This document shows positions 42,925 through 50,812 of a stretch of 64,000 nt of DNA, piece after piece (positions within the stretch are counted from its first letter, which is position 1; each line of letters starts with the position of its first letter). This DNA comes from an uncultured Bacteroidales bacterium (lineage in GTDB: Bacteria > Bacteroidota > Bacteroidia > Bacteroidales > P3): the NCBI GenBank assembly GCA_946401725.1, contig CAMIVE010000003.1, positions 1 to 64,000 of the forward strand. Reading direction: 5' to 3'. The translations under genes were made by a program, and so were the position numbers. The notes beneath the pieces are model-generated. The model did not search any database. It was not told the DNA's origin and was given only the letters and a program-made list of their open reading frames with translations.

Positions 42925-43905
42925 CTATTCATTGGCTTTGTTTCTCCAGTATCGGGCTTTCTCGGAGTCTTTGGCTACGCCCTCGCCGTTTTCATAGCAC
43001 TCGGCCAAATTTTTCATGGCTATGGTGTCTCCGTTGTTGGCGGCTTTGATGAACAATTCCACAGCCTTAGTCGGATCCTTGGCTACACCGAGCCCATATC
43101 TGTAGCACCACCCGAGGTTGTTTTGTGCAGAGGGATAACCTTTGTTTGCTGCCTTGGTGTACCATTCAACGGCTTTCACCTGGTCCTTTGTCACGCCTTC
43201 CCCGTCTTCATAGCTTATCGCAACTTCATACTGCGATTCGACATGGCCTTGCTCGGCGGCTTTCAGGAACCACTCGAAGGCTTTGGTGTTGTTCTTGCCT
43301 ACGCCGTTCCCGTAATAGTAGCATGCTCCAAGATAGTACTGGGCTTCGTCATAACTTTGTTCGGCGGATTTCATGAACCACTCGAAGGCTTTGGTGTAGT
43401 CTCTGGTCACTCCGCGTCCGAAATAGTAGCAGTAGCCAAGTTTGAATTGGGCATATTTCGACTTTTGCGCTGCGGATCGTGTCAGCCATTCTACTGCCTT
43501 TGCCCTGTCCTGTGCAACGCCATCGCCAGACATGTAGCACTCGGCAAGATAATATTGTGCATCAGGGTCGCCTTGCTGGGCGGCTTTCTTAAACCATTCA
43601 AATGCCTTCGCTGAGTTCTGTTCCACCCCGTATCCGTCGTAGTATAAAAAAGCAAGGTCGTACTGGGCGTCGATATCGCCATTCTCGGCGGCTTTCGTAT
43701 ACCACTTCACGGCCAAATCCATGTTCTTTTCCACTCCACTTCCGAATTCGTAGCACTGGGCAAGCGCGTATTGTGCGCTGGGGTCACCCTTTTCGGCGGC
43801 GGTTTTGCATTTCATGAAGTTCTCCTGAGGCGTCTGCGCCTCGACAGGTACGGCAATCATGGTGATGACTACCAGAAGTATTAAGGCTATTAGCTTTTTC
43901 ATCAT
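42925..43905 (-). CDS. Sel1-repeat protein, exported
   Basis: The 326-residue protein has a signal peptide (MMKKLIALILLVVITMIAVPVEAQ). Eight consecutive Sel1-like repeats of 36 residues run from about residue 38 to the end, each with the pattern GDxxAQYxLAxCYxxGxGVxxDxxKAxEWxxKAA. Such solenoids mediate protein contacts in the periplasm or at the surface. Repeats are complete and regular, with no stop or frameshift. The gene ends 6 bp after a palindromic repeat unit. No catalytic domain is attached, and no partner is obvious in the island. Confidence 0.92.
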   Translation of the reverse strand: MMKKLIALILLVVITMIAVPVEAQTPQENFMKCKTAAEKGDPSAQYALAQCYEFGSGVEKNMDLAVKWYTKAAENGDIDAQYDLAFLYYDGYGVEQNSAKAFEWFKKAAQQGDPDAQYYLAECYMSGDGVAQDRAKAVEWLTRSAAQKSKYAQFKLGYCYYFGRGVTRDYTKAFEWFMKSAEQSYDEAQYYLGACYYYGNGVGKNNTKAFEWFLKAAEQGHVESQYEVAISYEDGEGVTKDQVKAVEWYTKAANKGYPSAQNNLGWCYRYGLGVAKDPTKAVELFIKAANNGDTIAMKNLAECYENGEGVAKDSEKARYWRNKANE

Positions 43906-44083
43906 TATTTGTTATATGTTGTTTCCAAAAAAAACTATCAAGAATCTGTTTCAAAATATAACTCCCAAACCTTCATATTATTGTGTCAATCAATCTTTTT
44001 TTCTATATAAAACTATCAATCCGCAAAAATTCATTTTTTCAATAGATGTTTATTGTTAATTCGGATTGGTCATTCTCTTTGTT

Positions 44084-44133
44084 CCGGATTGGAAATCCGG
44101 CATAACCAAAACATAACTAAAAAACCGCCTCGA
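44084..44133. repeat. palindromic unit plus duplicated half-terminator
   Basis: CCGGATTGGAAATCCGG (44084-44100) is followed by 33 bases (44101-44133) identical to 39432-39464, ending inside the first arm of the terminator there. The second arm is absent. The rest of the 364-bp gap 43906-44269 is A/T-rich and holds a CAGTTTTT/AAAAACTG inverted repeat (44162-44180) and the promoter of the ATPase gene. Confidence 0.85.
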
Positions 44134-44211
44134 CCAGATATATATTGAGGTAAAAAATCCACAGTTTTTATTAAAAACTGCTGATAAAAATCCGCAATTT
44201 TGCAATAAAAA

Positions 44212-44242
44212 TTTGTCAAATCAAAGAAAATGAGTATTTTTG
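44212..44242 (+). promoter_or_regulatory. promoter of AAA ATPase gene
   Basis: TTTG (44212-44215), 19 bases, TATTTTTG (44235-44242) match the Bacteroides consensus exactly. The predicted start near 44248 leaves a leader of about 20 nt and rules out a TTG start at 44240. Confidence 0.9.
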
Positions 44243-44269
44243 CATATCGAAAAAACAGTTGTTCTGGAT

Positions 44270-45448
44270 ATGAAAAAAATATATAATACTTATTATGAGT
44301 ATCTTAAAACCGTAGATACTCATTTTGTCCGCTATCTTTATGATAGAATTCCGTGGGATGACCCCTTGGTTTTAATATTAGGCACCCGTGGAGTAGGCAA
44401 GACAACAATGATGTTGCAACACATCCTTTTGACACACAAAGAGGAAGAGTCGCTGTATGTAAGCGCAGACAACCCATTTCTTTCAACTACATCCTTGATT
44501 GATTTGGCGGAGTACTTCTGTAATCATGGAGGAAAATACCTATACATTGATGAAGTACACAAGTACCCGGGATGGGCCCGCGAAATCAAAACGATATATG
44601 ACATCTATCATACCCGGTTGAACATCAAATTGTCAGGCTCATCCATGATAGATATCATTCGGGGAATTGAGGTGGATCTCAGTCGCCGTTGTCTGCCTTT
44701 TGTCCTTGAGCCTATGTCGTTCAGAGAGTACCTTGACTACTCGTTGGGGTTGGACATAAAGCCATTCACCTTGGACGAGATTCTGGCGGGAAAAGCAAAG
44801 TTGCCCAAAGAGGTGGAATATCCTCTTCAGATGTTTGGACACTATCTGCACAATGGGAACTATCCGTTTTTCAAGGAAAGAGACTTCCTCAGAAGGATTG
44901 ACATTGTGGTATCGCAGACCCTGGACGTGGATATTCCTCAGCAAATCAATGCAAGCATGGCCACGGTGCGCAAGCTGAAGAAATTGATGCAGGTATTGGC
45001 GCAAAGCACTCCGTTCAAACCCAACCTTTCCCATTTGGGCCGCACATTGGAGATGGACCGTTCCTCTGTTGGCGATATGCTGTATCATTTGGAGAAAGCC
45101 GGGCTGTTGCGGCAACTGCGCGAGGACGATGACATTATGGATAGGTTGACAAAGGTGGAGAAAGTGTATCTGAACAATCCTAATCTATGTTATTCTTTGT
45201 GTGACGACGAACCGGACAAAGGAACGCTGCGCGAGACATTCTTCTTCTCTCAGATGGCCGTAAATCACAAGGTGGCAGCTTCCCCGGTGAGTGACTTTAT
45301 TGTGGACGGTCGCACTTTTGAAGTGGGCGGGAAAAACAAAAAAAGGAAACAGATAGCCAATATTGACAACTCATACGTGGTGAAGGATGACATTATGCAT
45401 GCATATCAGAATATCATCCCTCTGTGGATGTTTGGACTAAACTATTGA
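44270..45448 (+). CDS. AAA-family ATP-binding protein with DUF4143-like C-terminus
   Basis: The 392-residue protein starts at ATG 44270 (MKKIYNTYYEYLKTV). Walker A is ILGTRGVGKTTMML and Walker B is YLYIDEVHK, with sensor-like IKLSGSSM. The middle (PFVLEPMSFREYLDYSLG) and C-terminal helix-turn-helix region (LSHLGRTLEMDRSSVGDMLYHLEKAGLLRQL) followed by an endonuclease-fold-like tail (FEVGGKNKKRKQIANIDNSYVVKDD) are the standard arrangement of the AAA_14/DUF4143 family. Function is poorly defined; members often sit in accessory regions. It is the only plus-strand gene of the island, has its own perfect promoter, and looks intact. Confidence 0.88.
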   Translation: MKKIYNTYYEYLKTVDTHFVRYLYDRIPWDDPLVLILGTRGVGKTTMMLQHILLTHKEEESLYVSADNPFLSTTSLIDLAEYFCNHGGKYLYIDEVHKYPGWAREIKTIYDIYHTRLNIKLSGSSMIDIIRGIEVDLSRRCLPFVLEPMSFREYLDYSLGLDIKPFTLDEILAGKAKLPKEVEYPLQMFGHYLHNGNYPFFKERDFLRRIDIVVSQTLDVDIPQQINASMATVRKLKKLMQVLAQSTPFKPNLSHLGRTLEMDRSSVGDMLYHLEKAGLLRQLREDDDIMDRLTKVEKVYLNNPNLCYSLCDDEPDKGTLRETFFFSQMAVNHKVAASPVSDFIVDGRTFEVGGKNKKRKQIANIDNSYVVKDDIMHAYQNIIPLWMFGLNY

Positions 45449-45519
45449 TATGAAACTTTAGAGAACAGGGTGTAAGATGGATGATGTGTGAGGGATGAGG
45501 AATGATGTGCGATGGTGAT

Positions 45520-45710
45520 GTTTCCCGCAAGAGAGACGTACGCGTTTTCAAGGGAAAGTGACTTGAAACGGATTGGAAATCCAACATAACTGATGCGGAC
45601 GGGCCGTCCGCGTTCCCGATTGGAAATCCGGCATAACTGATGCGGACGGGCCGTCCGCGTTCCCGGTTACAAATCCGGCATAACAACTGTCTTCTGTCTT
45701 CTGTCTTTTT
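45520..45710. repeat. right compound repeat of island (inverted copy of 39191-39345, one extra unit)
   Basis: In order: GTACGCG, TTTCAAG-N9-CTTGAAA (45546-45568), CGGATTGGAAATCC, GCGGACGGGCCGTCCGC (45595-45611), a second unit with GCGGACGGGCCGTCCGC (45642-45658), GGTTACAAATCCGG and finally the GTCTTCT-type microsatellite (45684-45710) that exactly reverse-complements 39191-39217. The unit period is about 47 bp. The remaining 45449-45519 and 45711-45832 show nothing else. Confidence 0.9.
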
Positions 45711-45832
45711 GCTTAGGAGATGCTAAAGAAAAACTCCAAATGAATAATTAACTGATCCGACACAACTGGTTTTCTCGAAGAACAACGAAGAACCAATAGA
45801 GGATTTGACACATCATTATTTTTATTGAAAAT

Positions 45833-45863
45833 TTTGTCAATCACAAAATAATATGTACCTTTG
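45833..45863 (+). promoter_or_regulatory. promoter of lipoprotein/DUF5723 operon
   Basis: TTTG (45833-45836), 19 bases, TACCTTTG (45856-45863) match the consensus exactly. The leader to ATG 45932 would be about 62 nt. Confidence 0.88.
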
Positions 45864-45931
45864 CAAAATATTATTCCTTATTATAATAACATTACACCGT
45901 AAATTAATCTATTGAAAAATACACTTTAACC

Positions 45932-47215
45932 ATGAAAAAAACTGCTTTTTTCGCGGCGTTTGCATGCCTGTTGTTCTCCTCCTGCCTTAAGGACGGGTTC
46001 AACGACTTCGACGCACTCAACCATCCCATGTCTTTCCATGGGGTCGTTAACCCCACGTTAGGGGTTCCTATCGGCGAAGGTTCCGCCACCATCTACGACA
46101 TGCTGCACATGGTCCAGCTCTCCACCGCCACGATGGAGGTGGGCTCCGACAGCATCCTGACCATCACCTACGACACTACAATGAGTTTCCATATCGATAT
46201 GGACAATTCAAAGAAAAAACACCATCGGGGCACCAAAAGCGACATTGTCTACGTCTCCAGCAACAACATCGAAGGTTCGGTGGCCGTCGACCTCTTCGAC
46301 AACATCACCATCCTCAACGATGCGGACCTGGAAGTCGACAGCCTGCTGGTCTACCTCCAAGCTTACGTCAAAGCCAGCGCCGAAGACAGTGCCCATACGC
46401 TGAACGCCATCCAGAACTATCATGTTCAAGTGTATTACGACCAACTGTCAATCAGCATTGTGGGACAGGACAACAACCTCTACAACGTCATGGCTCTCGA
46501 CGATTCCATCCCTATCACTGATATCATCCACGGAAGCAATATCGTGCTCTTCAACAACACGGATATCAGCAACATGATTAACAAACGCCCCAAGGAGATC
46601 CGCTACTCGGCTCGCATGAACATCGCTTTCGAGGCGGCCTTCTTCTCTACCCTGGGCATCTCCGAAGAACAATTTGTGGCCGACTCCATCGGTGTGCAGG
46701 CAGTGGATATCGACGCCGATCTCCTGGCTCGCTTCCCCGTTTCCGCTTATATCAACAACCTCCAGTACCAGACGGATATCGAATTCTCCCCCTCCATTCA
46801 CTTGAACGATCTGATGATCGACTCGTCGATGATCTACCTGGAATGTGAAAACGGCATCCCGCTCTCACTCTTAATCCATGCACAATTCGTCGACAACAAC
46901 GACCAGCTGCTCTGCGATGTGTTGAATACCACCGTCGAAGGGGCTACAGTGGGTCTGGTGAACAACCACTATATCGCTGTCAACCCGACGACTTCCATAC
47001 TACAAATACCTGTCACGGAAACGGTGTTCGAGTCGCTGCTCAACACTTCCAAGATCCGCCTCACCGCCGGACTGAACACCTCTGACGCCTCTCTTCACCG
47101 CAGAGTGGCTATCCGCGCCAACGACCAACTGAAACTGCGTGTCTACGCCAAACTGAAACCATCCTATACGCTCGATTTTGATCTGGGTGGCAATACGGAA
47201 GGAGGTGACAAATGA
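45932..47215 (+). CDS. lipoprotein of unknown function, operon with DUF5723 protein
   Basis: The 427-residue protein has a lipoprotein signal (MKKTAFFAAFACLLFSSC, Cys18). The mature part is rich in beta-strand patterns and aspartate: SILTITYDTTMSFHIDMD, VAVDLFDNITILNDADLEVDSLLVYLQAY, VSAYINNLQYQTDIEFSPSIHLNDL and a C-terminal KLKPSYTLDFDLGG. No enzymatic motif is seen. It overlaps the DUF5723 gene by 4 bp (ATGA), so the two are translated together, suggesting one envelope complex. It is probably anchored in the outer membrane. The promoter upstream is perfect. No family name recalled with confidence. Confidence 0.75.
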   Translation: MKKTAFFAAFACLLFSSCLKDGFNDFDALNHPMSFHGVVNPTLGVPIGEGSATIYDMLHMVQLSTATMEVGSDSILTITYDTTMSFHIDMDNSKKKHHRGTKSDIVYVSSNNIEGSVAVDLFDNITILNDADLEVDSLLVYLQAYVKASAEDSAHTLNAIQNYHVQVYYDQLSISIVGQDNNLYNVMALDDSIPITDIIHGSNIVLFNNTDISNMINKRPKEIRYSARMNIAFEAAFFSTLGISEEQFVADSIGVQAVDIDADLLARFPVSAYINNLQYQTDIEFSPSIHLNDLMIDSSMIYLECENGIPLSLLIHAQFVDNNDQLLCDVLNTTVEGATVGLVNNHYIAVNPTTSILQIPVTETVFESLLNTSKIRLTAGLNTSDASLHRRVAIRANDQLKLRVYAKLKPSYTLDFDLGGNTEGGDK

Positions 47216-48636
47216 AAAGACTGACTTTCCTCGCAACAGCGATCGCTCTCGTGGCTCTGATGATATGGACTCCGTCGGAGTCGCAGGCCCAAACCAGCAG
47301 CATCCTTTACGGTTCGTCGCGCAACCCGCTGATGAATAGCGCCAACCCGGCGTTCTTCCCCTCCAGATCAAGAGTCTACCTCTCGCTTCCGGGCGTCAAC
47401 ATGAACTTTGTGAGCCCGCTGGCTTACAACAGCATCTTCCAGTACGACTCGACGGAAGGCAAGACCTATATCAATGCCAACAGCATCCTCGACACGATGG
47501 CGCAGAACGGCGCCCTCCGCCTGGGAACCAACATCCACGCCATCGGTCTGGGTATAAACTTCGAACGGTTCTTCATCACCTTCTCCACACAGGCTAAAGT
47601 GGATATGAGCTTCGCCATCCCGCAAGGGCTGGTGACGTTCCTCAACGAAGGTAACTACGGCCACGTGGGGGACGACTATATCGAACTGCTCGACGGGCAG
47701 CTGCTTACAACCCGCGTCTACGGCGAGGCAGCGCTCGGATTCGGTATGAATATCAACGAAAACCTCACCATCGGCGCCCGCGCCAAACTGCTGGTGGGCT
47801 ACTTCGACCTCTCCACGGCCGGCTCTTCGGCTCGCCTCTATACGGCGGAGGACTACTCCGCAATTACGGGGGTGATGGATCTGAACCTCAACAGCACCTC
47901 GGTTCTGGAGGAAACGACGGATGCCGAAGGTAACAAGAGCTACAAAATCAAGACCTTCATGCCGAAGAACTACGGTATCAACCTCGACTTGGGTGTGCAC
48001 TATCATACCGACCTCTTCGAGGTGTCGGCCAGCATCGTCGACTTCGGCCCCGGTATCCACTGGACGGACAATGTCCATCGGATTGTTTCGGCCCGCGAAG
48101 ACAACAGCTTCACCTTCTCGGGTATCGATGTCAGCACCATGATGAGCGGCGGTCGACTGGACTCGGCCTACGCGCAGACGCTGATCGACTCGCTGAAGGC
48201 GCTGACGGAATACAAAACGATTGACGGCGAAGACTACTGGACGGCAACACCCACCAAAGTCAACATCGGCGGTATGTTCCATGTCTCCCAGGGATTCAGC
48301 GCCGGCCTTCACTTCCACGGCGAATTCGACCGCGGCGTCACCAAGATGGGCGATGTCTTCAAGACGAAAACGGTGGGCTTCTACAGCAACACCTCCCTCC
48401 TGGCCCGTCTCAACATCCAGGACTGGGTCGAGATTGTGGCTTCTGCTTCGGTCATCACCAACAACGGCCACTGGAACTGGTTCAACCCGGGTTTCGGTAT
48501 CACCCTCACTCCGCTACGCACCTTCCAGGTTTACGCTTTCCTCGACTACATCTCCAATATCTACCTTATCGACGCCAAACAGTTTAACGTGTCGCTGGGT
48601 CTCAACCTCTTCCTGGGAAGCAGTTCGGCCAGATAA
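47212..48636 (+). CDS. DUF5723-type outer-membrane beta-barrel protein
   Basis: The 474-residue protein has a signal peptide (MKRLTFLATAIALVALMIWTPSESQAQ). Its start SSILYGSSRNPLMNSANPAFFPSRSRVYLSLPGVNMN fits the opening of Bacteroidota DUF5723 barrels, where a conserved ANPAFFP stretch is followed by alternating amphipathic strands. Strands such as IGLGINFERFFITFSTQAKVDMSF and VSLGLNLFLGSSSAR at the end support a barrel of FadL-like size. Transport or complex-forming function is unknown. It overlaps the preceding lipoprotein gene by 4 bp; a small lipoprotein gene follows after 41 bp. Confidence 0.8.
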   Translation: MKRLTFLATAIALVALMIWTPSESQAQTSSILYGSSRNPLMNSANPAFFPSRSRVYLSLPGVNMNFVSPLAYNSIFQYDSTEGKTYINANSILDTMAQNGALRLGTNIHAIGLGINFERFFITFSTQAKVDMSFAIPQGLVTFLNEGNYGHVGDDYIELLDGQLLTTRVYGEAALGFGMNINENLTIGARAKLLVGYFDLSTAGSSARLYTAEDYSAITGVMDLNLNSTSVLEETTDAEGNKSYKIKTFMPKNYGINLDLGVHYHTDLFEVSASIVDFGPGIHWTDNVHRIVSAREDNSFTFSGIDVSTMMSGGRLDSAYAQTLIDSLKALTEYKTIDGEDYWTATPTKVNIGGMFHVSQGFSAGLHFHGEFDRGVTKMGDVFKTKTVGFYSNTSLLARLNIQDWVEIVASASVITNNGHWNWFNPGFGITLTPLRTFQVYAFLDYISNIYLIDAKQFNVSLGLNLFLGSSSAR

Positions 48637-48677
48637 GCGTATCCCTCTTCTTACTGAATCCAATCAATCATCCATTC

Positions 48678-49088
48678 ATGACATCAATCAAAAAAGCAAT
48701 CGACAAATCTAAGTATAAGATATCAATCATTGCACTGTTTCTCACATCGGTACTCCTCGGATCCTGCAACAGGGACATCGAGGAGTTCCGTTTTGTCGGG
48801 AAAGTGGTGGACGCCCAGATGTGCAGCTCCTCGATGTACGGTTACGTCATCGATATCATGTCCCCCGACAGCCTGGGTGGCGAAATCACGACAAGCGGGA
48901 CTACCTATCACCACGCCGTGATGGCCTATCGCGCCTCGCGGGCGCTCCGCAAAAACGAAGTGGTCTACGGTGTGGCCTACTTCACCAAAAGCTATGCGGC
49001 ACTCAACTGTCTGGGGCTGATCAATAACGACCTGCCGGAAGTGATCCTCCTCAGCGTCGACGAGGACTCCACCACATTTGGAAACTGA
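48678..49088 (+). CDS. small lipoprotein of unknown function
   Basis: The 136-residue protein has a basic N-terminus, a hydrophobic stretch (ISIIALFLTSVLLGSC) and a lipobox LLGSC with Cys30. The mature part of about 107 residues has strands (FVGKVVDAQMCSSSMYGYVIDIM, EVVYGVAYFTKSYAALNCLGLIN) resembling an OB- or jelly-roll-like domain. I recognise no family. It is third in the lipoprotein-DUF5723 cluster and precedes der by 42 bp; the A/C-rich stretch before der may be the der leader. Confidence 0.7.
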   Translation: MTSIKKAIDKSKYKISIIALFLTSVLLGSCNRDIEEFRFVGKVVDAQMCSSSMYGYVIDIMSPDSLGGEITTSGTTYHHAVMAYRASRALRKNEVVYGVAYFTKSYAALNCLGLINNDLPEVILLSVDEDSTTFGN

Positions 49089-49130
49089 CCCTGTCATCTT
49101 AAAACACAAAAACTAAAACAACAAACGAAA

Positions 49131-50438
49131 ATGCCCAATATCGTTGCCATCGTAGGCCGCCCCAATGTGGGAAAATCCACCCTTTTCAACCGGTTAATTG
49201 AAGAACGCAAAGCTATTGTCGACGAGACATCCGGCGTCACCCGCGACCGGCAGTACGGTCACTCCGACTGGAACGGCAAGCATTTCTCGGTTATCGACAC
49301 GGGCGGTTATGTCATGGGGGGCGACGATGCCTTCGAGACGGAGATCCGCCGCCAGGTGGCACTCGCCATCGACGAAGCCGACACCATCCTCTTCCTGGTC
49401 GACGCCAAAGAGGGGCTCACCCCCATGGACGAGGATGTGGCTGAGATGCTGCGCCGCTGCGACAAAAAAGTGATGCTGGTGGTCAACAAGTGCGACACCC
49501 CGGCACGACAGGATACGATCGGTGAGTTCTATTCCCTCGGACTCGGCGAGCTGTACCCCATCGCGGGCATCACGGGCAGCGGTACCGGCGATCTGCTCGA
49601 CGCGCTGGTGGCCGATTTCGACGAGGGCGAAGAGGAGACGGAAGACACGCTGCCTCGCATCGCCGTCGTAGGCCGTCCCAATGTGGGCAAATCCTCCTTC
49701 ATCAACGCCATCACGGGCACCCAGCGCAATATCGTCACGCCTATTGCCGGAACGACGCGCGACTCTATCCTCACGCACTACAACCTCTTCGGTTTCGACT
49801 TCAATTTCGTCGACACCGCGGGTCTGCGCAAAAAACAGAAGGTCAGCGAAGACCTTGAATTCTACTCGGTGCTGCGCTCGGTCCGCGCCATCGAAAACAG
49901 CGACGTCTGCATCCTTATGCTCGACGCTTCCCAGGGGCTGGAACAGCAGGACTTGAATATCTTCGGACTCGTCCAACGTAACCACAAAGGCATCGTCGTT
50001 GTGGTCAACAAATGGGATCTGATCGAGAAGGACAACAACACGCACAAGGATTTCGAGAACCTCATCCGCGAACGCATCGCGCCGTTCAACGATGTCCCCA
50101 TCATCTTCACCTCCGTCATCAACAAGCAGCGTATCCACAAGGTGCTGGAAACGGCCCGTCAGGTGTTTGAGGCGCGTCAGCGGAAAATCTCCACATCGGA
50201 GCTCAACGACAAGCTGCTCCCCATCGTCAAAGAACAGAACCCGCCGCCAAGCGTCAAAGGGAAATGGGTCAAAATCAAATACATCACCCAGCTGCCCACG
50301 GCTTATCCGCAGTTTGTCTTCTTCTGCAATCTGCCGCAATATGTCCGCGATCCCTACAAGCGGTTTGTCGAGAACCGTATGCGCGAAATCTGGGACTTCC
50401 ACGGTGTTCCGTTCAACATCTATTTCCGTGCCAAATAA
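49131..50438 (+). CDS. der: ribosome-assembly GTPase Der (EngA)
   Basis: The 435-residue protein has two tandem GTPase domains: G1 loops [14 protein letters not shown] (residues 8-21) and [14 protein letters not shown] (about 181-194), NKCD and NKWD G4 motifs, and a C-terminal KH-like domain. It is essential for 50S assembly. It is followed without a gap by an S4-domain RNA-binding gene (TAATG overlap), which is coherent as a ribosome-linked unit. The leader is strongly A/C-rich without a Shine-Dalgarno, as usual here. Confidence 0.97.
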   Translation: MPNIVAIVGRPNVGKSTLFNRLIEERKAIVDETSGVTRDRQYGHSDWNGKHFSVIDTGGYVMGGDDAFETEIRRQVALAIDEADTILFLVDAKEGLTPMDEDVAEMLRRCDKKVMLVVNKCDTPARQDTIGEFYSLGLGELYPIAGITGSGTGDLLDALVADFDEGEEETEDTLPRIAVVGRPNVGKSSFINAITGTQRNIVTPIAGTTRDSILTHYNLFGFDFNFVDTAGLRKKQKVSEDLEFYSVLRSVRAIENSDVCILMLDASQGLEQQDLNIFGLVQRNHKGIVVVVNKWDLIEKDNNTHKDFENLIRERIAPFNDVPIIFTSVINKQRIHKVLETARQVFEARQRKISTSELNDKLLPIVKEQNPPPSVKGKWVKIKYITQLPTAYPQFVFFCNLPQYVRDPYKRFVENRMREIWDFHGVPFNIYFRAK

Positions 50439-50812
50439 TGAGCGATATCCGCATTGACAAATACCTCTGGGCGGTGCGCCTCTTCAAGACGCGCTCGCTG
50501 GCCACCGACGCCTGCCGCTGCGGCCATGTGAAGATGAACGGTCTGCCGCTCAAACCCTCCCACACCATCAGCGAAGGGGAGATCTACGAACTCAATATTG
50601 ACCAAACCCACCGCACCGTACAGGTCAAATCGCTGCTCGCCAACCGCGTGGGTGCCAAACTGGTGGAGAACTACCTGACCGACTTGACGCCTCAGGAGGA
50701 ATACGAGCGCATCCAGATGGTGCGTCAATACGCCTTCGAGAAACGCGACCGCGGTACGGGCCGGCCCACCAAACGCGACCGGCGCGAAATAGAAGGTCTG
50801 AAAAACTGGTAA
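50438..50812 (+). CDS. S4-domain RNA-binding protein (Hsp15-like)
   Basis: The 124-residue protein starts at ATG 50438, sharing one base with the der stop (TAATG). The S4 domain occupies about residues 5-65 (IRIDKYLWAVRLFKTRSLATDACRCGHVKMNG). A basic C-terminus (RGTGRPTKRDRREIEGLKNW) follows, as in the Hsp15/HslR group that handles stalled 50S subunits. Its stop codon at 50812 directly abuts the stop of the converging DUF5683 gene, leaving no room for a terminator between them. Confidence 0.88.
   Translation: MSDIRIDKYLWAVRLFKTRSLATDACRCGHVKMNGLPLKPSHTISEGEIYELNIDQTHRTVQVKSLLANRVGAKLVENYLTDLTPQEEYERIQMVRQYAFEKRDRGTGRPTKRDRREIEGLKNW

Noticed and set aside
44270-45448. AAA/DUF4143 ATPase as an anti-phage system
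   Set aside because: The family is widespread without established defence function and no partner gene is adjacent.
45414-45686. 90-codon frame with CRICNRERGRPVRISYAGFP, and similar peptides at 39161 and 41319
   Set aside because: They translate the palindromic repeats; frame is not kept between copies, so these are not proteins.
39225-45690. Possible CRISPR array
   Set aside because: Units are adjacent or widely scattered, lack unique spacers of constant length, and no cas gene is present.
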